From NCBI GenBank assembly GCA_003427395.1, contig BFEA01000265.1, forward strand, positions 1,913,937 through 1,976,216: DNA of 62,280 bases, given 5' to 3'. The notes under the pieces were generated by a model, which saw only the letters and a list, made by a program, of their open reading frames with translations, was not told the DNA's origin and did no database searches. The position numbers and the translations under genes were made by a program. The DNA comes from Chara braunii (lineage: Eukaryota > Streptophyta > Charophyceae > Charales > Characeae). Shown here in pieces: positions 39,849 through 50,073 of this stretch (its first letter is position 1; the number at the start of each line of letters is the position of its first letter).

Positions 39849-39968
39849 TACCTTCTTCCCCCGAATAGAACGTACGGTCGTTATAGCCGTATTTGGCTCA
39901 CCTTTTCGTCCAGATGCCGCAGAAATGACCATACGGCGTACGTTCTATTCGGAGGTAGAAGGCAGATA
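39849..39968. mobile_element. Palindromic MITE, copy f
   Basis: TACCTTCTTCCCCCGAATAG on the left, and CTATTCGGAGGTAGAAGG on the right. The central motif is diverged (tcgtccagat). Confidence 0.85.
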
Positions 39969-40138
39969 GGTGACCACCAGCTTATCCCATTTTTGAATTT
40001 TTTGTATTAGCCAGGATTGTTGTTGACACATTAAGTTAATTGTGGCTTATAAATAGTAATATGAGGTGATAATGGTCGATTGATTTCATGTCAATTTACT
40101 CTTGATGTTCCATGACATCACTGTTAGCTCTGGATCCC

Positions 40139-40255
40139 TACCGCCTTTCCCCGAATAGAACGTATGTTAATTAATAATTATAGTTGTATTTTGGGCAATA
40201 TTCAGTCCAAATTCAGCAATAATGCCCATATGTTCTATTCGGGGGAAGGGGGAAG
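40139..40255. mobile_element. Palindromic MITE, copy g
   Basis: TACCGCCTTTCCCCGAATAG on the left and CTATTCGGGGGAAGG on the right, with a small AT-rich expansion in the left arm. Confidence 0.85.
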
Positions 40256-40480
40256 ACGCTAGGCTTGACCGACAAGTGTCTGGTTTGAAGTGGGTTCTGG
40301 GCTGTCTGGGGCCTGCGAGCTTCTGATGTCATGGGCAGATGTCTGTGGGTTCGTCAACTACGATCGTGTTGTCAGTTTGGTTTGGCAGGGTATAGCGCAC
40401 CTGTGCATGCTGCAGCTTGACTCGTCGGGCTGGCTGAACAGTGTACTCATTGCTTCCATAGTTATGCTCACGCTCCAGCT

Positions 40481-40482
<2 letters not shown>

Positions 40483-40527
<45 letters not shown>

Positions 40528-40620
40528 CATTATTTCTTCTACGTTGGCTTATGCCAACGTTCATCCCGTTCGTAGTAAGCCCACAAAATTCTGAATGACA
40601 GACCCAAGTTCGATCCCTCA
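40483..40620 (-). repeat. Retrosequence with ~43-base poly(A) and hairpin
   Basis: On the minus strand, a short body ends with hairpin ACGTTGGC ATAA GCCAACGT, then AGAAGAAATAATGAT and a long A-run (T-run 40483-40525). The AUAA loop matches the SINE-like copies. A second perfect hairpin, TTCGATCCCT/AGGGATCGAA, lies at about 40608-40629. Confidence 0.6.
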
Positions 40621-40635
40621 AGGGATCGAAAAAAA

Positions 40636-40715
40636 ATCGGTCCATTTCTCGATTTATGCACGTCATCCTTGCGCAGGGCCATGCTGATCTTCGCGCGACC
40701 AATTTTGGCCGCGAG
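40636..40715 (-). pseudogene. U6 snRNA pseudogene, 5' part diverged
   Basis: The minus strand carries the central and 3' U6 region (ATCAGCATGGCCCTGCGCAAG, CATAAATCGAGAAATGG). Its 5' part reads into unrelated GC-rich sequence (gaccaattttggccgcg). Confidence 0.75.
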
Positions 40716-41171
40716 ATCTGAAGATCTCACAGTCAAAATTGACCGCGCCTACGGCCACTGCCAACGGGCTGCTCCGAAAGGAGCTAGCCCAGATAGTGTC
40801 ACATCNTTTTTAAAACAACGATGGTGAACCATGTTACACGCAGAACCCTCTTTTTTTTTTCTTTTTTTTTTTTAAAGCTGTCTTCTCCTCATATATGGGG
40901 GACAGCTGTATTCACTATGCTTTGCACTATTGTTTTCCATTTCACACTTACCTGCGTACCCCGTGCTATCTATCCACATTTAAAGTGTGTCAGAAATCCA
41001 TACCTATGTACCGGAGGGTACCAGCTAGGGGCACCCCCATATATATCAAGCATGGCAGAATGCCCCTATCTCTGCACCATAGGGTAACAGCTCGAAGGAA
41101 CCCACCTATATCTATCCACTACACTCTGTGCAGGGAGTAGTGCCTTCCGGTAGGCTCCTGAGTTCTAACCC

Positions 41172-41263
41172 CTGCCTTCTTCCCTGGAATACAACGTACG
41201 GTCATTATAGCTGTATTTGAGGTATCTTTCAGTCTGGGTACAGCTATAATGACCGTACGTTTC
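41172..41263. mobile_element. Palindromic MITE, copy h (right end lost)
   Basis: Left arm TGCCTTCTTCCCTGGAATAC, centre ctttcagtctgggt, right arm pairing until cgtacgtt, where it is broken. Confidence 0.85.
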
Positions 41264-41314
41264 TCAGCTGGTGAACACAAAGTGCACCGCAGGGGGGGCC
41301 ATGGGGAATCGAAC

Positions 41315-41389
41315 GGACTGCGTGGGGAATCGAGCCCACAACCATCCTGAATACCACTTATGTGCTCTACCAGCTGAGCTAGGCCACTG
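41315..41389 (-). pseudogene. tRNA-like sequence (tRNA pseudogene or SINE head)
   Basis: On the minus strand an A-box-like TAGCTCAGCTGGTAGAGC (a good D arm) and a T arm (GTGGG..CTCGATTC..CCCAC) are spaced as in a tRNA. The anticodon arm and the acceptor 3' strand do not pair well, so it is not functional. Pol III A/B boxes make it a candidate SINE head. Confidence 0.65.
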
Positions 41390-41552
41390 GCCCTTGCTCC
41401 TGCTCTTCTTCTCCACATTGTCTTGTTATTCGTTGGTGTCACACTCATGCTCTTCCTCTCCACATCGCCTTGTTATTCCTTGCTGTCTCAAGCTGTTTGA
41501 GATCATTGACTTGCCCCTTGTGAGTTTATGTGAGATTTGATCGCGAGCTTCT

Positions 41553-41794
41553 TTTGAAAAAAAATAAAAAAAACAGGCCCTTTCGGCCCTGGCTCCATAA
41601 CCATTTTGGGGAGCATCCGTGCGGTTTCTTCTCCATCGGCAAGTCGCAGAATTATAAAGAAAACATGCTCACGCTTCCTTCCGTTTGGCTGAAGGACTCC
41701 TGAACAGTATTGACTGCTCCATATAGGAGGATTTACGGTCAGCTTGCCAAGTGCCACCCCCTCCTCTTCACCTCTTCAAGTGGATTGTCGGATA
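41553..41794 (-). mobile_element. SINE-like element, copy 3, with 18-bp TSD
   Basis: 242 bp bounded by ATTTGATCGCGAGCTTCT at 41535-41552 and 41795-41812. On the minus strand it begins near TCCGACAATCCACTTGAAGAGG-like sequence, contains GGCAAGCTGACCGTAAATCC and GATGCTCCCCAAAATGG, and ends with hairpin CAGGGCC GAAA GGGCCTG, then a T-rich tail. The GAAGAGG/GTCAAT blocks also occur in the LINE-2 3' UTR. Confidence 0.85.
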
Positions 41795-41867
41795 ATTTGA
41801 TCGCGAGCTTCTGAAGTTGGGTTCATCAAATTGGGGTCTAACAGGGCTTTAAATTTTTAACAACGTT

Positions 41868-41967
41868 CATCGGGGTGTAATTGGGGTGTAATTGGGGTTT
41901 AATTGGCGATCAACTGGGGATCAATTAGGAAGTAATTGGGGATGAATTGGGGTTTAATTGGGGGTGA
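41868..41967. repeat. Minisatellite ATTGGGGTTTA-type
   Basis: Repeats of AATTGGGGTGTA, AATTGGGGTTT and related ~11-13-bp units, eight or so copies. Confidence 0.8.
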
Positions 41968-43075
41968 TGAAGGCGATGCACAGGGCAGGATCAGTTAATT
42001 AGTTGGTGTTGACAGGAGATTTGAGGGCAAGGAGGGGGGAGGGGCGGGAAGGGGGGGGGGAAGGGTTTGAAAGGTGTGTGTATGTACCAAGCAATCGGTT
42101 CGCAGATGCCTGGACTTTGATTTTCCTTTGCCCCAACTTGTACGTGTTCTGGCCCGCTGACTTTACAAGGGGGAAGTGCGCTCCGCCAGCAACAAAATAG
42201 GCCTGCAGCTCCTCAACGGCTCTGTCAATATCAGCAGGGGTCTGAAACAGTTAAAAACAGTTCATCGTAATTAAGTTTCAGCGTAAAGACTCTACAGAGC
42301 GAAAAAAAACAAGTAAAAAAAACAGATAGACGAGTCACGAAGAGGGTTAAGAACAGTTCACCGTAACTTCAGAAGGATATACAGTATTATACACTTTCCA
42401 ATATCAGCAGGGGTCTGAAAAAGTTAAAAACCGTTCATGATTGTTTGGGATAATTGAGTATCAGCAAAAAAAAAAGCAAAAAAAAAAAGTTGAAAATACT
42501 AAAATAAGTTTGTCTGCAACGAGCTGCTTCACAACTGGCCCCACCCCACCAAAAAAAGCAAAAAAAAGGGCCCAGTGAAATGTAGGAAAGAGCTAGGTTA
42601 CCAAGTGGCCCACTAGTGAGGTTACCAGGGGCAACTGGCCAGGCATGGCCGGCCGTCTGGCCACCAAACTTTAATACGGTTTTTTTTTTTATTATTATTA
42701 TTTTTTGGCCTGGTGTGCAGTGAATCCACTCTTGAGAAGCTCACAATTTCCACACCATGCATGACCTCAACTCGCACAATGTGTCATCCACATGCAGTCG
42801 CAAGTACTAAAGCTTTCATGGTATCCGATTTCAAAACTGGGAATTTCCGCTAACCCGCCTCGATCGACACCAGAGTTGACTCGAGGTAGGCTGGCCAAGC
42901 TATACTAAAAAATAGACAAAGGTAGAGAAGAACAGGAGAGGAGGAGGAAAGCTTTCAACAAAAAAGGAATGCAAACTTCACAGCTCTTCCACCCTCCTTC
43001 AACCTCAAGGCTGCTTCCTCTATGCTCACCACCTCAATGGTCCAACCTGACCCTCTGCAGATGATGATGTAGCCG
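41968..43075. other. Unassigned region
   Basis: Contains repeated TATCAGCAGGGGTCTGAAA (42228 and 42402). No recognised gene. Confidence 0.35.
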
Positions 43076-43700
43076 ATGTCTCTTCCAGGAGCAACCAGCC
43101 AATATACTACTCAACCCTCCAGTGTCGCATCAGCTGGGGTTATGGTGGTTGATGCTCTCAACCAGCACCGCCAGTCTTCCGACGCAAGTCGCTGTCTTGT
43201 CAGCAAGCAATCACAGCCAGGTAAGTTACGTAAGCCTCTGTCTCTATCACTTTTTATGCACAGGCATGATCTCCCCCCCCCCCTCCAAACCTCTCTCTCT
43301 CCCTCTCTCTCTCTCTACTGCTAAGCTATGGTGCAGCAAACCCTCTTTTCTAGCGATTGCTATCTAGCACTCGCTCTCAAGATCTCTCTCTGTCCGCCTT
43401 TCCTCCACCACTACTGTTAGCACTCTGAAGCAGTGCTCCAGCATCAAGCAGCGTGAGGGAGAATGAACGAGTCACATTTGTAGTGTTGACCCGACCTGGC
43501 CTGGCTGCCTTCTTCCCGTTTCGAAAGGCTGAGATTTCTCGAGCTTGTGTGGCCCAGATTCGGTGTTCGCCAATATGTGCCTGGACTCAGTGGGCGTTGG
43601 ATACTTCTGGATGACTGCATTTGCAAGGAACCCAACTGATTTTCAACACCAGATCGCACTTGCGGCACACAGAATGCTCACAGACATTCACCCCAAGCAT
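43076..43700. repeat. Dispersed CT-linked repeat, copy 2
   Basis: Begins with a caggtaagttacgtaagcc block (43210-43235), matching 27941-27957, followed by CT-rich sequence and the same AGTGCTCCAGC/TGAGATTTCTCGA/TGTGCCTGGAC blocks as 28.3-28.6 kb. CAGGTAAGT is a splice-donor-like string, which suggests a transcribed, intron-bearing repeat, but this is speculative. Confidence 0.55.
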
Positions 43701-43820
43701 CGCAGATGACAAGTCTCCACACACGAGGAGGAGTAACCCTTCGAAATATTTGATATTATAGAAGGAATGACTTGGAATACAAGCAGCTGACAGGCGCTAT
43801 CACCAGCATCAACAACAGGT

Positions 43821-43822
<2 letters not shown>

Positions 43823-43904
<82 letters not shown>
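43823..43904. repeat. (CT)n microsatellite
   Basis: About 40 CT units followed by C-runs. Confidence 0.95.
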
Positions 43905-43905
<1 letters not shown>

Positions 43906-44346
43906 CCCCCCTCCCCCCCCGATATGCCCTCAGTGCTTCAAGTGCTAAACCTCACGTGCTTGCTGTCTCTCTCTCTCAGACCTTGGACCGCTCACTCGCA
44001 CTTCCTGACACTCGCCTCCTTGGCTATGGTGAACTTCTTCTTCCGGCTCAACTGTGGCTATGGCTCCTATCGCCCTCTTCTTCCTTCGCCAACCTCGGAC
44101 TGTCCAACCCGTTGGTCGCAGAAGTGCTACAGCAACTTGCGGATTGACAAGTGACCCGTAAAGGTACTGTAGCATCTATAAATAGCAGCACTCGGTGGTT
44201 GTCTGCTCTGGACCTGTAATGGTCCCCCGCGGCCTGTCGGCTGCAAGTGTTAGTTCCGGAAGTCACCGGACTTTCCCAGGGTGCTGCAGCAAAAATTGAC
44301 TTCGGGACTTGGACTTTACTGTCCGCTACCGGGCTGGAGTTATACC
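43905..44346. other. Sequence flanking Ty3-1
   Basis: CT-rich start (tctctctctctcag, acceptor-like, near 43965), short open frames, no recognised domain. Confidence 0.35.
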
Positions 44347-44891
44347 TGTTATGATTCTGGTTGTCTGTTGTCTGAAGACCAACACTCACTCACATAGACT
44401 CCCAGGTATGCCCATACATACACAGAAGGAAGGGGAGAGGATAGGAGTATCACACCGCACAGGGAGAGATAAACACAGCGGAAGACTTGACCATGCGGTA
44501 TGACAGTATACACTGAAAGTGCAATTCACTCCACTCAATCCTCACAACCAGTCATAAAGGAAAGCCGAGTAGATCACATCCAAGAAACAATTAAACGATG
44601 ATAGTCTGAACCCAGTATCAACACTGTTTATTAAACTCAGAGTCCCGAATTGTCAGGATAACCTTAGAACTATGATGCGCTGCTAAGAGATGAGCAGCGC
44701 TTCACTCCCCAACCCAGATGAACCGCTATTACTACCCCTGAGTCCCTGAAACATCAAGCACCACCCAGATACAACCTCCAGAGGGAAGCGCCACCCTGAA
44801 ACAGGCCTCTGAGGCCAAGCGCCACTCGAAGGATGAAGAAGAAGACCAGCGCCACAGTATCTGATGATGACAAAGTGTCGAATGACTTCCC
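44347..44891 (-). repeat. Ty3-1 left (3') LTR, shared part
   Basis: Starts TGTTATGATTCTGGTTGTC and is highly similar to 51483-52029 until the gacttccc block. Beyond 44891 the two LTRs diverge completely, so most of the U3 of this copy is missing or replaced. A candidate polypurine tract (rc AGAAGGGAGAACCCC) is at about 44940-44956. Confidence 0.8.
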
Positions 44892-45023
44892 GGGTACCAA
44901 ACCTCTGAGCTAGGGGCGTAGGCGTGCAGAGCGTCGCAGGGGTTCTCCCTTCTGTGCTGCCTCATATTTGAGGACAACAGACTTTGCGGTTTTAAGAAGT
45001 TCCTTGCGAGTAAATCAGCGATC

Positions 45024-46136
45024 CTATGTATGCGGCTGGTATGAAAAGTTCACAAGGTACTCCTTGTCTGGGCCTGTATCTGACTCATCCTCAAGTGACT
45101 CCACCTCATATCCCCTGCTAGGAATAGGGGGACCGAATTGAGGAGGCCTGTCTGGGAATGCATCAGCTGACGTAAACGGCAAAAACTTAAATGCATGAAA
45201 GACAGGGTAGGTTTGTAGATGCAGAGGGACATCCACTGTGTAGGATGGTCCAAAAGGATCAGCTCCCACTGTATCTAAGACCTGCCATGGACCCATGTGT
45301 CGCGGCAGCAGCTTAGGCAAAATGTCCTCCTCTCGTGACAACTCAGAACTAAGTACCCACCCCCAATCACCTGTGCGAATAGTCGAAGGACATCTGTGTC
45401 GGTTAGCCTGCTGAATCATAGCTTTTTGAGCTTTCAGCAGGTTGGCACGACCACGCTCAATGTCCACACGGTAACGTCTGGTGAACTCTGCAGTTCCAGG
45501 CGTCAATGTGGGGGAAGCCTTGTTGATGACATCATCGAGAGGTTGTCGTGGCTCACGACCCCAATGCAACCGGTAGGGTGTAAAGCCTGTGGAGGAGTGT
45601 ACAAATGTATTATACACAAGTTGTGCACGACCTAGATGGAGATCCCATTCCTGCTGGTCTGGACTGATCACAGGACGCAACAATTGAAATAGAATTTGGT
45701 TCATCACTTCAGCCTGACCATTGGTTTCAGGATGACGACCAGATGTCATATCCAGGCGAGAGTGAAGGTAATCCTTGCAGTAGGATTGCCATTCATTGTT
45801 GCAAAACTTGGGATCTCGGTCACTGACTATAGAGGTGGGTGGTCCATGATGTGTAACCCACCTGTCAGCAAATGTCGCCTGAACGGCTGGAACGCGAGCC
45901 TCAACTGGCAAGGGGATGAACTCTGCGTAGTTGGAAAACCGGTCCACACACACCATAACCTGACGCATCCCACGAGGTGTGGTCCTACCCAAGTCAGTAA
46001 AATCTACAGACACTGACTGTGCAGGTGCTTCAGGGATAGGTAGGGGTTTGAGTAGGCCAAGGGGAGGTCGACGTACAACCTTGTTCCTTTGGTATAACTC
46101 ACAGATTTCCACATAATGCAGAATGTCACTCCTCAT
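45024..46136 (-). CDS. Ty3-1 integrase with chromodomain-like tail (370 codons)
   Basis: Catalytic triad: SVDFTDL (first Asp), VSDRDPKF (second Asp) and HPETNGQAEVMN (Glu). The integrase C-terminal domain contains IRTGDWGWVLSSE and LLPRHMGPWQVLD. The end (YEVESLEDESDTGPDKEYLV) resembles the first half of a chromodomain, then stops early after NFSYQPHT. The zinc-binding N-terminus (H2C2) is lost to a frameshift upstream at 46140-46360. Integrase inserts the cDNA, and chromodomains steer insertion toward particular chromatin. Confidence 0.85.
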   Translation of the reverse strand: MRSDILHYVEICELYQRNKVVRRPPLGLLKPLPIPEAPAQSVSVDFTDLGRTTPRGMRQVMVCVDRFSNYAEFIPLPVEARVPAVQATFADRWVTHHGPPTSIVSDRDPKFCNNEWQSYCKDYLHSRLDMTSGRHPETNGQAEVMNQILFQLLRPVISPDQQEWDLHLGRAQLVYNTFVHSSTGFTPYRLHWGREPRQPLDDVINKASPTLTPGTAEFTRRYRVDIERGRANLLKAQKAMIQQANRHRCPSTIRTGDWGWVLSSELSREEDILPKLLPRHMGPWQVLDTVGADPFGPSYTVDVPLHLQTYPVFHAFKFLPFTSADAFPDRPPQFGPPIPSRGYEVESLEDESDTGPDKEYLVNFSYQPHT

Positions 46137-46359
46137 CTCCTTCCAAAAGAAGCGCTCCGACAGGGCTGCATACTATTTGAGGGCACCAAGCATCATAACA
46201 CTCTGACTTCAGAAGTGTTCTCAACTTGCGGTCCTGGGGAATGCATAGGCGTTCCGCACCTCTGTTGCACGTATACAGCAGATCTGAAACCATAGTATAT
46301 CTTGGTTCAAAGGCAGAATCATCCTCAAGATTCCTTACTATAGGCCCAAAAATCGCATC

Positions 46360-46893
46360 CTAGGGCAGCAAACGGGCAATGGTCTGACGAGTCTTCTCTC
46401 CAAATGCGTGAGTAAAGGAGATTAGAAAGAGAGCGTCAGGCCTACGAGAAAGGGCATTTGCTACTCCATTGTGGCAGCCCTTTGTGTGCTTCAGTTCAAA
46501 GTCAAACATGTCAATGAACTGAATGTAGTGAGCAAGCTTGTCATTCAATTCTCCCTGGGACTTCATCCACTGAAGGGTGGAGTGATCTGAAAAGATCTTG
46601 AAGTGTCTGCCTAAGAGGAAGTGTTTCCAATGCTTGAGCGCTGACACAAGAGCATAAAGCTCTTTCTCATAGGTAGAGTCCCGCAACTTCTTGGTTTTGA
46701 TCTTCTTGCTCGTATATTCGACAGGCTGCAAACCGTTTCCATCATCATCCTGTTGAAGTACTGCTCCTACACCATACTGACTCGCATCAGTGGTTAGCAT
46801 AAATGGCAAGGTAGGATCAGGTAACTTCAAAACAGGAGCACGAATCAAGGCCTCCTTGAGACGTGTGAAAGCCTCCTGACATTTGATGTCCAA
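46360..46893 (-). pseudogene. Ty3-1 RNase H
   Basis: TTDASQYGVGAVLQQ (first Asp), ELYALVSALKHWKHFL (Glu) and FSDHSTLQWM (Asp) are the RNase H core, followed by the H-K-G-C-H-N-G-V-A-N-A-L-S-R-R tail. Complete in one frame, but cut off from the RT by a frameshift at about 46890. Confidence 0.85.
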
Positions 46894-47939
46894 AGAAAGG
46901 AAGTGTCTCTCTTTGTGAGGTCAGTCAGGGGTGTTGCAATAAAGGAGTTCTTGATGAACTTCCTGTAGTAGGATGCAAGACCCAAGTAAAACCGGACATT
47001 ACGAATGTTAACAGGCTTCGGCCAGTCCTGAACAGCAGCAACTTTCGTTGCCTCGGGAGCCAACCCCTCTCCAGAAATGACGTGACCCAGATAGACTACA
47101 GAGGAAACTCCAAAAGAGGACTTCTCCCTGTCAGTCTTATACTGGTTATCATGTAAGGCCTGGAGGACCAGAGCCAGATGTTGCGCATGCTCCCGGACAG
47201 AACGACTGAATACCAGGATATCATCTAGATAGACAACTACGAACTTGTCCAGGTAAGGCCTGAGTATGCAGTGCATCTCTGTTTGGAATGTGCCTGGGGC
47301 ATTGCAAAGACCGAATGGCATGACCAGCTACTCATAAGTGCCATATCTGGTCTTAAAGGTTGTCTTGTGGACATCGCCTTCAGCCATCTCAATCGGGTGG
47401 TAGCCAGATTTGAGGCCGATCTTGCTAAAGATAGTGCAACCCTGCACCATATCCAACAGATCATCAATATGAGGAAGAGGCTCTGTGGACTTCCTCGTGA
47501 TTTTATTGAGACCCCTGTAGTCCACACACATCCTGAACTCACCATTCCCCTTTGGAACAAAGAGGACTGGTGCTTCAAACTCAGATATGTTGGGCCGGAT
47601 CCAGCCTTTGCTGGTCAGGGTCTCCAACTTTCTCCTGAGCTCATCAAGTTTAACAGGTGACATCCTATAGACTCGGCCCTTGGGAGGGACTGAACCAGGC
47701 AGGATCTCAATCTTATGTTTGGTTTGCCTATGGACAAGTCCAGTCGGCTCCTGCATAAGATCTAAGAATTGGTCTACAACCTGCTGGATTTGAGAGGGAC
47801 AAGGAGCAGTCTCCACATCAGTCTGTTTGACATAAGCCACAAACATACAGGTGTGGTCAGTCTGGCACGACATTCGCATAAAGTTGCGAGCACACATGCA
47901 GTAACAACTGTTGGCCGGATGGTCCTCATCTGCGAGCAT
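46845..47939 (-). pseudogene. Ty3-1 reverse transcriptase
   Basis: 47939-47328 has LTSKGWIRPNISEFEAPVLF, FRMCVDYRGLNKITRK and SKIGLKSGYHPI (D to G at the first catalytic position, normally LDLKSGYH). After a TAG at 47323-47327, 47321-46845 has LVMPFGLCNAPGTFQ and FVVVYLDDILVFSR (YLDD). The rest follows the thumb. The stop most simply derives from TGG (Trp). Confidence 0.85.
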
Positions 47940-47990
47940 ACAAGGGTGATAAGCCCCATGTCGGTCAGGTAGCTCAACCCTAGGGATCCA

Positions 47991-48338
47991 CTAGTCGATC
48001 CTGGGGTTGGTGGCACTAAGCCACTGCATGGAGAACACAAGGTCAAAGGGAATATTAGGAAACACATAGAAATTCAGGCGGTGCCTGATTTCTCCCCGCT
48101 TGTCAAAGGTCACAGGTAGGCCCTTGACAGCAGTAGTGATCCTGACTGTGGAGGAGTCACCAATGCGAACCTCGATAGGTTGTCGCAATCTCACAAGTCT
48201 CTCTCTGATCCAAGTGCAATTTGTTGACTGCCTTGGGAGACATGAAGTTGCGAATAGCCCCACAATCCAAGAGCCCTTTGATCTTGGCTCCCAGGATAGC
48301 AGGATGAGTTCTGACCTATGATTCTTCCTTTCCTTCAA
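47991..48338 (-). pseudogene. Ty3-1 protease, frameshifted
   Basis: In the alternate frame at about 48260 the active site reads KGLLDCGAIRNFMS: Asp-Cys-Gly-Ala in place of the usual D-S/T-G-A. The C-terminal half (FDLVFSMQWLSATNPRID) is in the listed frame. A 1-nt shift separates them. Confidence 0.65.
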
Positions 48339-48339
48339 G

Positions 48340-48891
48340 GACAGGAAAAGATCAGCAAGGCACTGAGAATCATCCTCCTCCCATGTCTCATGTAACTCAG
48401 CGTCCTCATATGTGAAGGACCCTAAAGATGCAATTCCAAAAACAGAACCAGCGAGAGAATGTGAAGATCACCCTCATCAGAAAGTGAATCAGCACTGGTG
48501 GAAGAAGTTGTTACTTCCACCCCTCTCTGCTCTAGTTTTTTCAACTAGAGCTGCCTGTGGACCTGCGAGGCATCAGGAAGTGGTCCCCCTCGCACCTCAG
48601 GCAGACACCCTTGTCCTTTCTCTTCCTCCAAACCCCCTCCTCGATCCTGAGTGCATGTCAGGGGAAGGTGGAAGGATCAAGGGGGTCAACTGGCTAACGG
48701 ATGTCACGTGGTAGTGGAACTCTCTGGGCACTAGGGGAAGAGGCACGTCCGTTACCTTTCCCCTTACTACTAGTTGATGCTTTCTGGGTCGGGGCTTTGC
48801 CCCTTGCCATGCCCATCAAAGCATCAGTCAGGGCAAGAACAGCAGGATCTACAACAGATGATGAAGCAGTCCCAGATGGAGGGGTCCCACC
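48340..48891 (-). pseudogene. Ty3-1 gag-pol linker with degraded zinc knuckle
   Basis: Contains KAPTQKASTSSKGKGNGRA then, in another frame, KGVCLRCEGDH, a CxxC...H remnant lacking one residue and the last Cys. Confidence 0.5.
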
Positions 48892-50073
48892 CTAGGATGC
48901 CGCATCACTATCTGAACTAGAAGCTACAGCAGCAAACAGGGCACCCTTCCGCCTTATTCGCGCCTTTGAGGAGGGTCCCTTCCTTCCTTCAGAAGGTGCT
49001 TCCTGGACATGGAGTTTAGACTCCAAGTCCAGGGTTGCTTTGCCAAAGGACCGCCAGTCCTTGTGGCCTTGAGAGAAAAGAGCAATCTGGTATCTCTCAG
49101 GCGCTGCTCTCAAGAAATGAATGAGCAAGTCCTGCTCACTCGTCTCTAGCCCAGGAGTCAATATAAGACTCTCAAAGGTTGAATAAAGTTTAGACAAGGA
49201 ACCGTCAAATCTCTTCTGACCTAGCTGCAAAATTTTATCTGATGCTTTTCTGGCCTGTTCCTTGTCTGAAAATTTATCCTGCAGAGCCTGCAGAAAACCA
49301 GTCACCCCTAGCCTCTGCGCCCAATCAGTCGTTTCCATCTTTTGCTTGCTGGAGGTAGAAGTGCACCATTTCAGTGCAATTCTCTCCAGACGGGCAAGGA
49401 TGGCAAACACCTTCACATCCTCATCACATTTGAACCCACTCAGGTAGGGTCGTTGTGCAGTGACCCAATCTGCAACATCCACCTTTGGGTACTCGCCAGA
49501 GAACATGGGTGGAGGTGTCATCTTGGGCCGATGCATGTCAAATGTGACTGAGGGTTGTGAAGCTGTTGTTGATTTGGGTGTAAAGGGAGGGGATGTAGGT
49601 CTAGATTGTGGGAGTTGTTGAGGGCCTGCTTGGGAGGGATCGGAAGATGGAGGAACGGTCAGGGTGGTTGGGATCTTTAAATAAGTAAAGATCTGATCCA
49701 ATTTGGAAGAGATGTCATCCAGCTTCTTCGAAAAAGTTGAGTGGCTGCTCTCCAGACCGGTGATCCTCTCGTCCCAGTTAGTAAAATAAGAACGGTGAAT
49801 ATCATCCTGCAAGAGGATGAACTCAGCCATGTCCTTATTGTACTGGCTAGAAGTACCACTCACCCTAATCTTCTCGATGTCTGCAACCAACAATTTTCTC
49901 CTGGCCTCCTCCTGAGCTGCTTCCTCTTTCCTTTTTAGCTCAGCCTTTAGAGCCTCAACTGCCTGTGCCTGTTGGCGGAGTTTCTCCTCCTGGGCACGCA
50001 GTTCAGCCTCTAAAGGGTCAAGCGGAATCTGAGGCTTTACCTCAGAAACTTCACCCTTTTCTGTCTCAGACAT
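48892..50073 (-). CDS. Ty3-1 Gag (393 codons)
   Basis: I use the ATG at 50073 (MSETEKGEVSE); an in-frame ATG upstream at 50115 is less likely. Residues 17-75 form a coiled coil (LEAELRAQEEKLRQQAQAV). Residues about 190-370 are the retrotransposon capsid domain (PPPMFSGEYPKVDVADWVT, LARLERIALKWC, LQALQDKFSDKEQARKASDK, LYSTFESLILTPGL). Gag assembles the virus-like particle. The frame is intact to the stop at 48892. Confidence 0.82.
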   Translation of the reverse strand: MSETEKGEVSEVKPQIPLDPLEAELRAQEEKLRQQAQAVEALKAELKRKEEAAQEEARRKLLVADIEKIRVSGTSSQYNKDMAEFILLQDDIHRSYFTNWDERITGLESSHSTFSKKLDDISSKLDQIFTYLKIPTTLTVPPSSDPSQAGPQQLPQSRPTSPPFTPKSTTASQPSVTFDMHRPKMTPPPMFSGEYPKVDVADWVTAQRPYLSGFKCDEDVKVFAILARLERIALKWCTSTSSKQKMETTDWAQRLGVTGFLQALQDKFSDKEQARKASDKILQLGQKRFDGSLSKLYSTFESLILTPGLETSEQDLLIHFLRAAPERYQIALFSQGHKDWRSFGKATLDLESKLHVQEAPSEGRKGPSSKARIRRKGALFAAVASSSDSDAAS

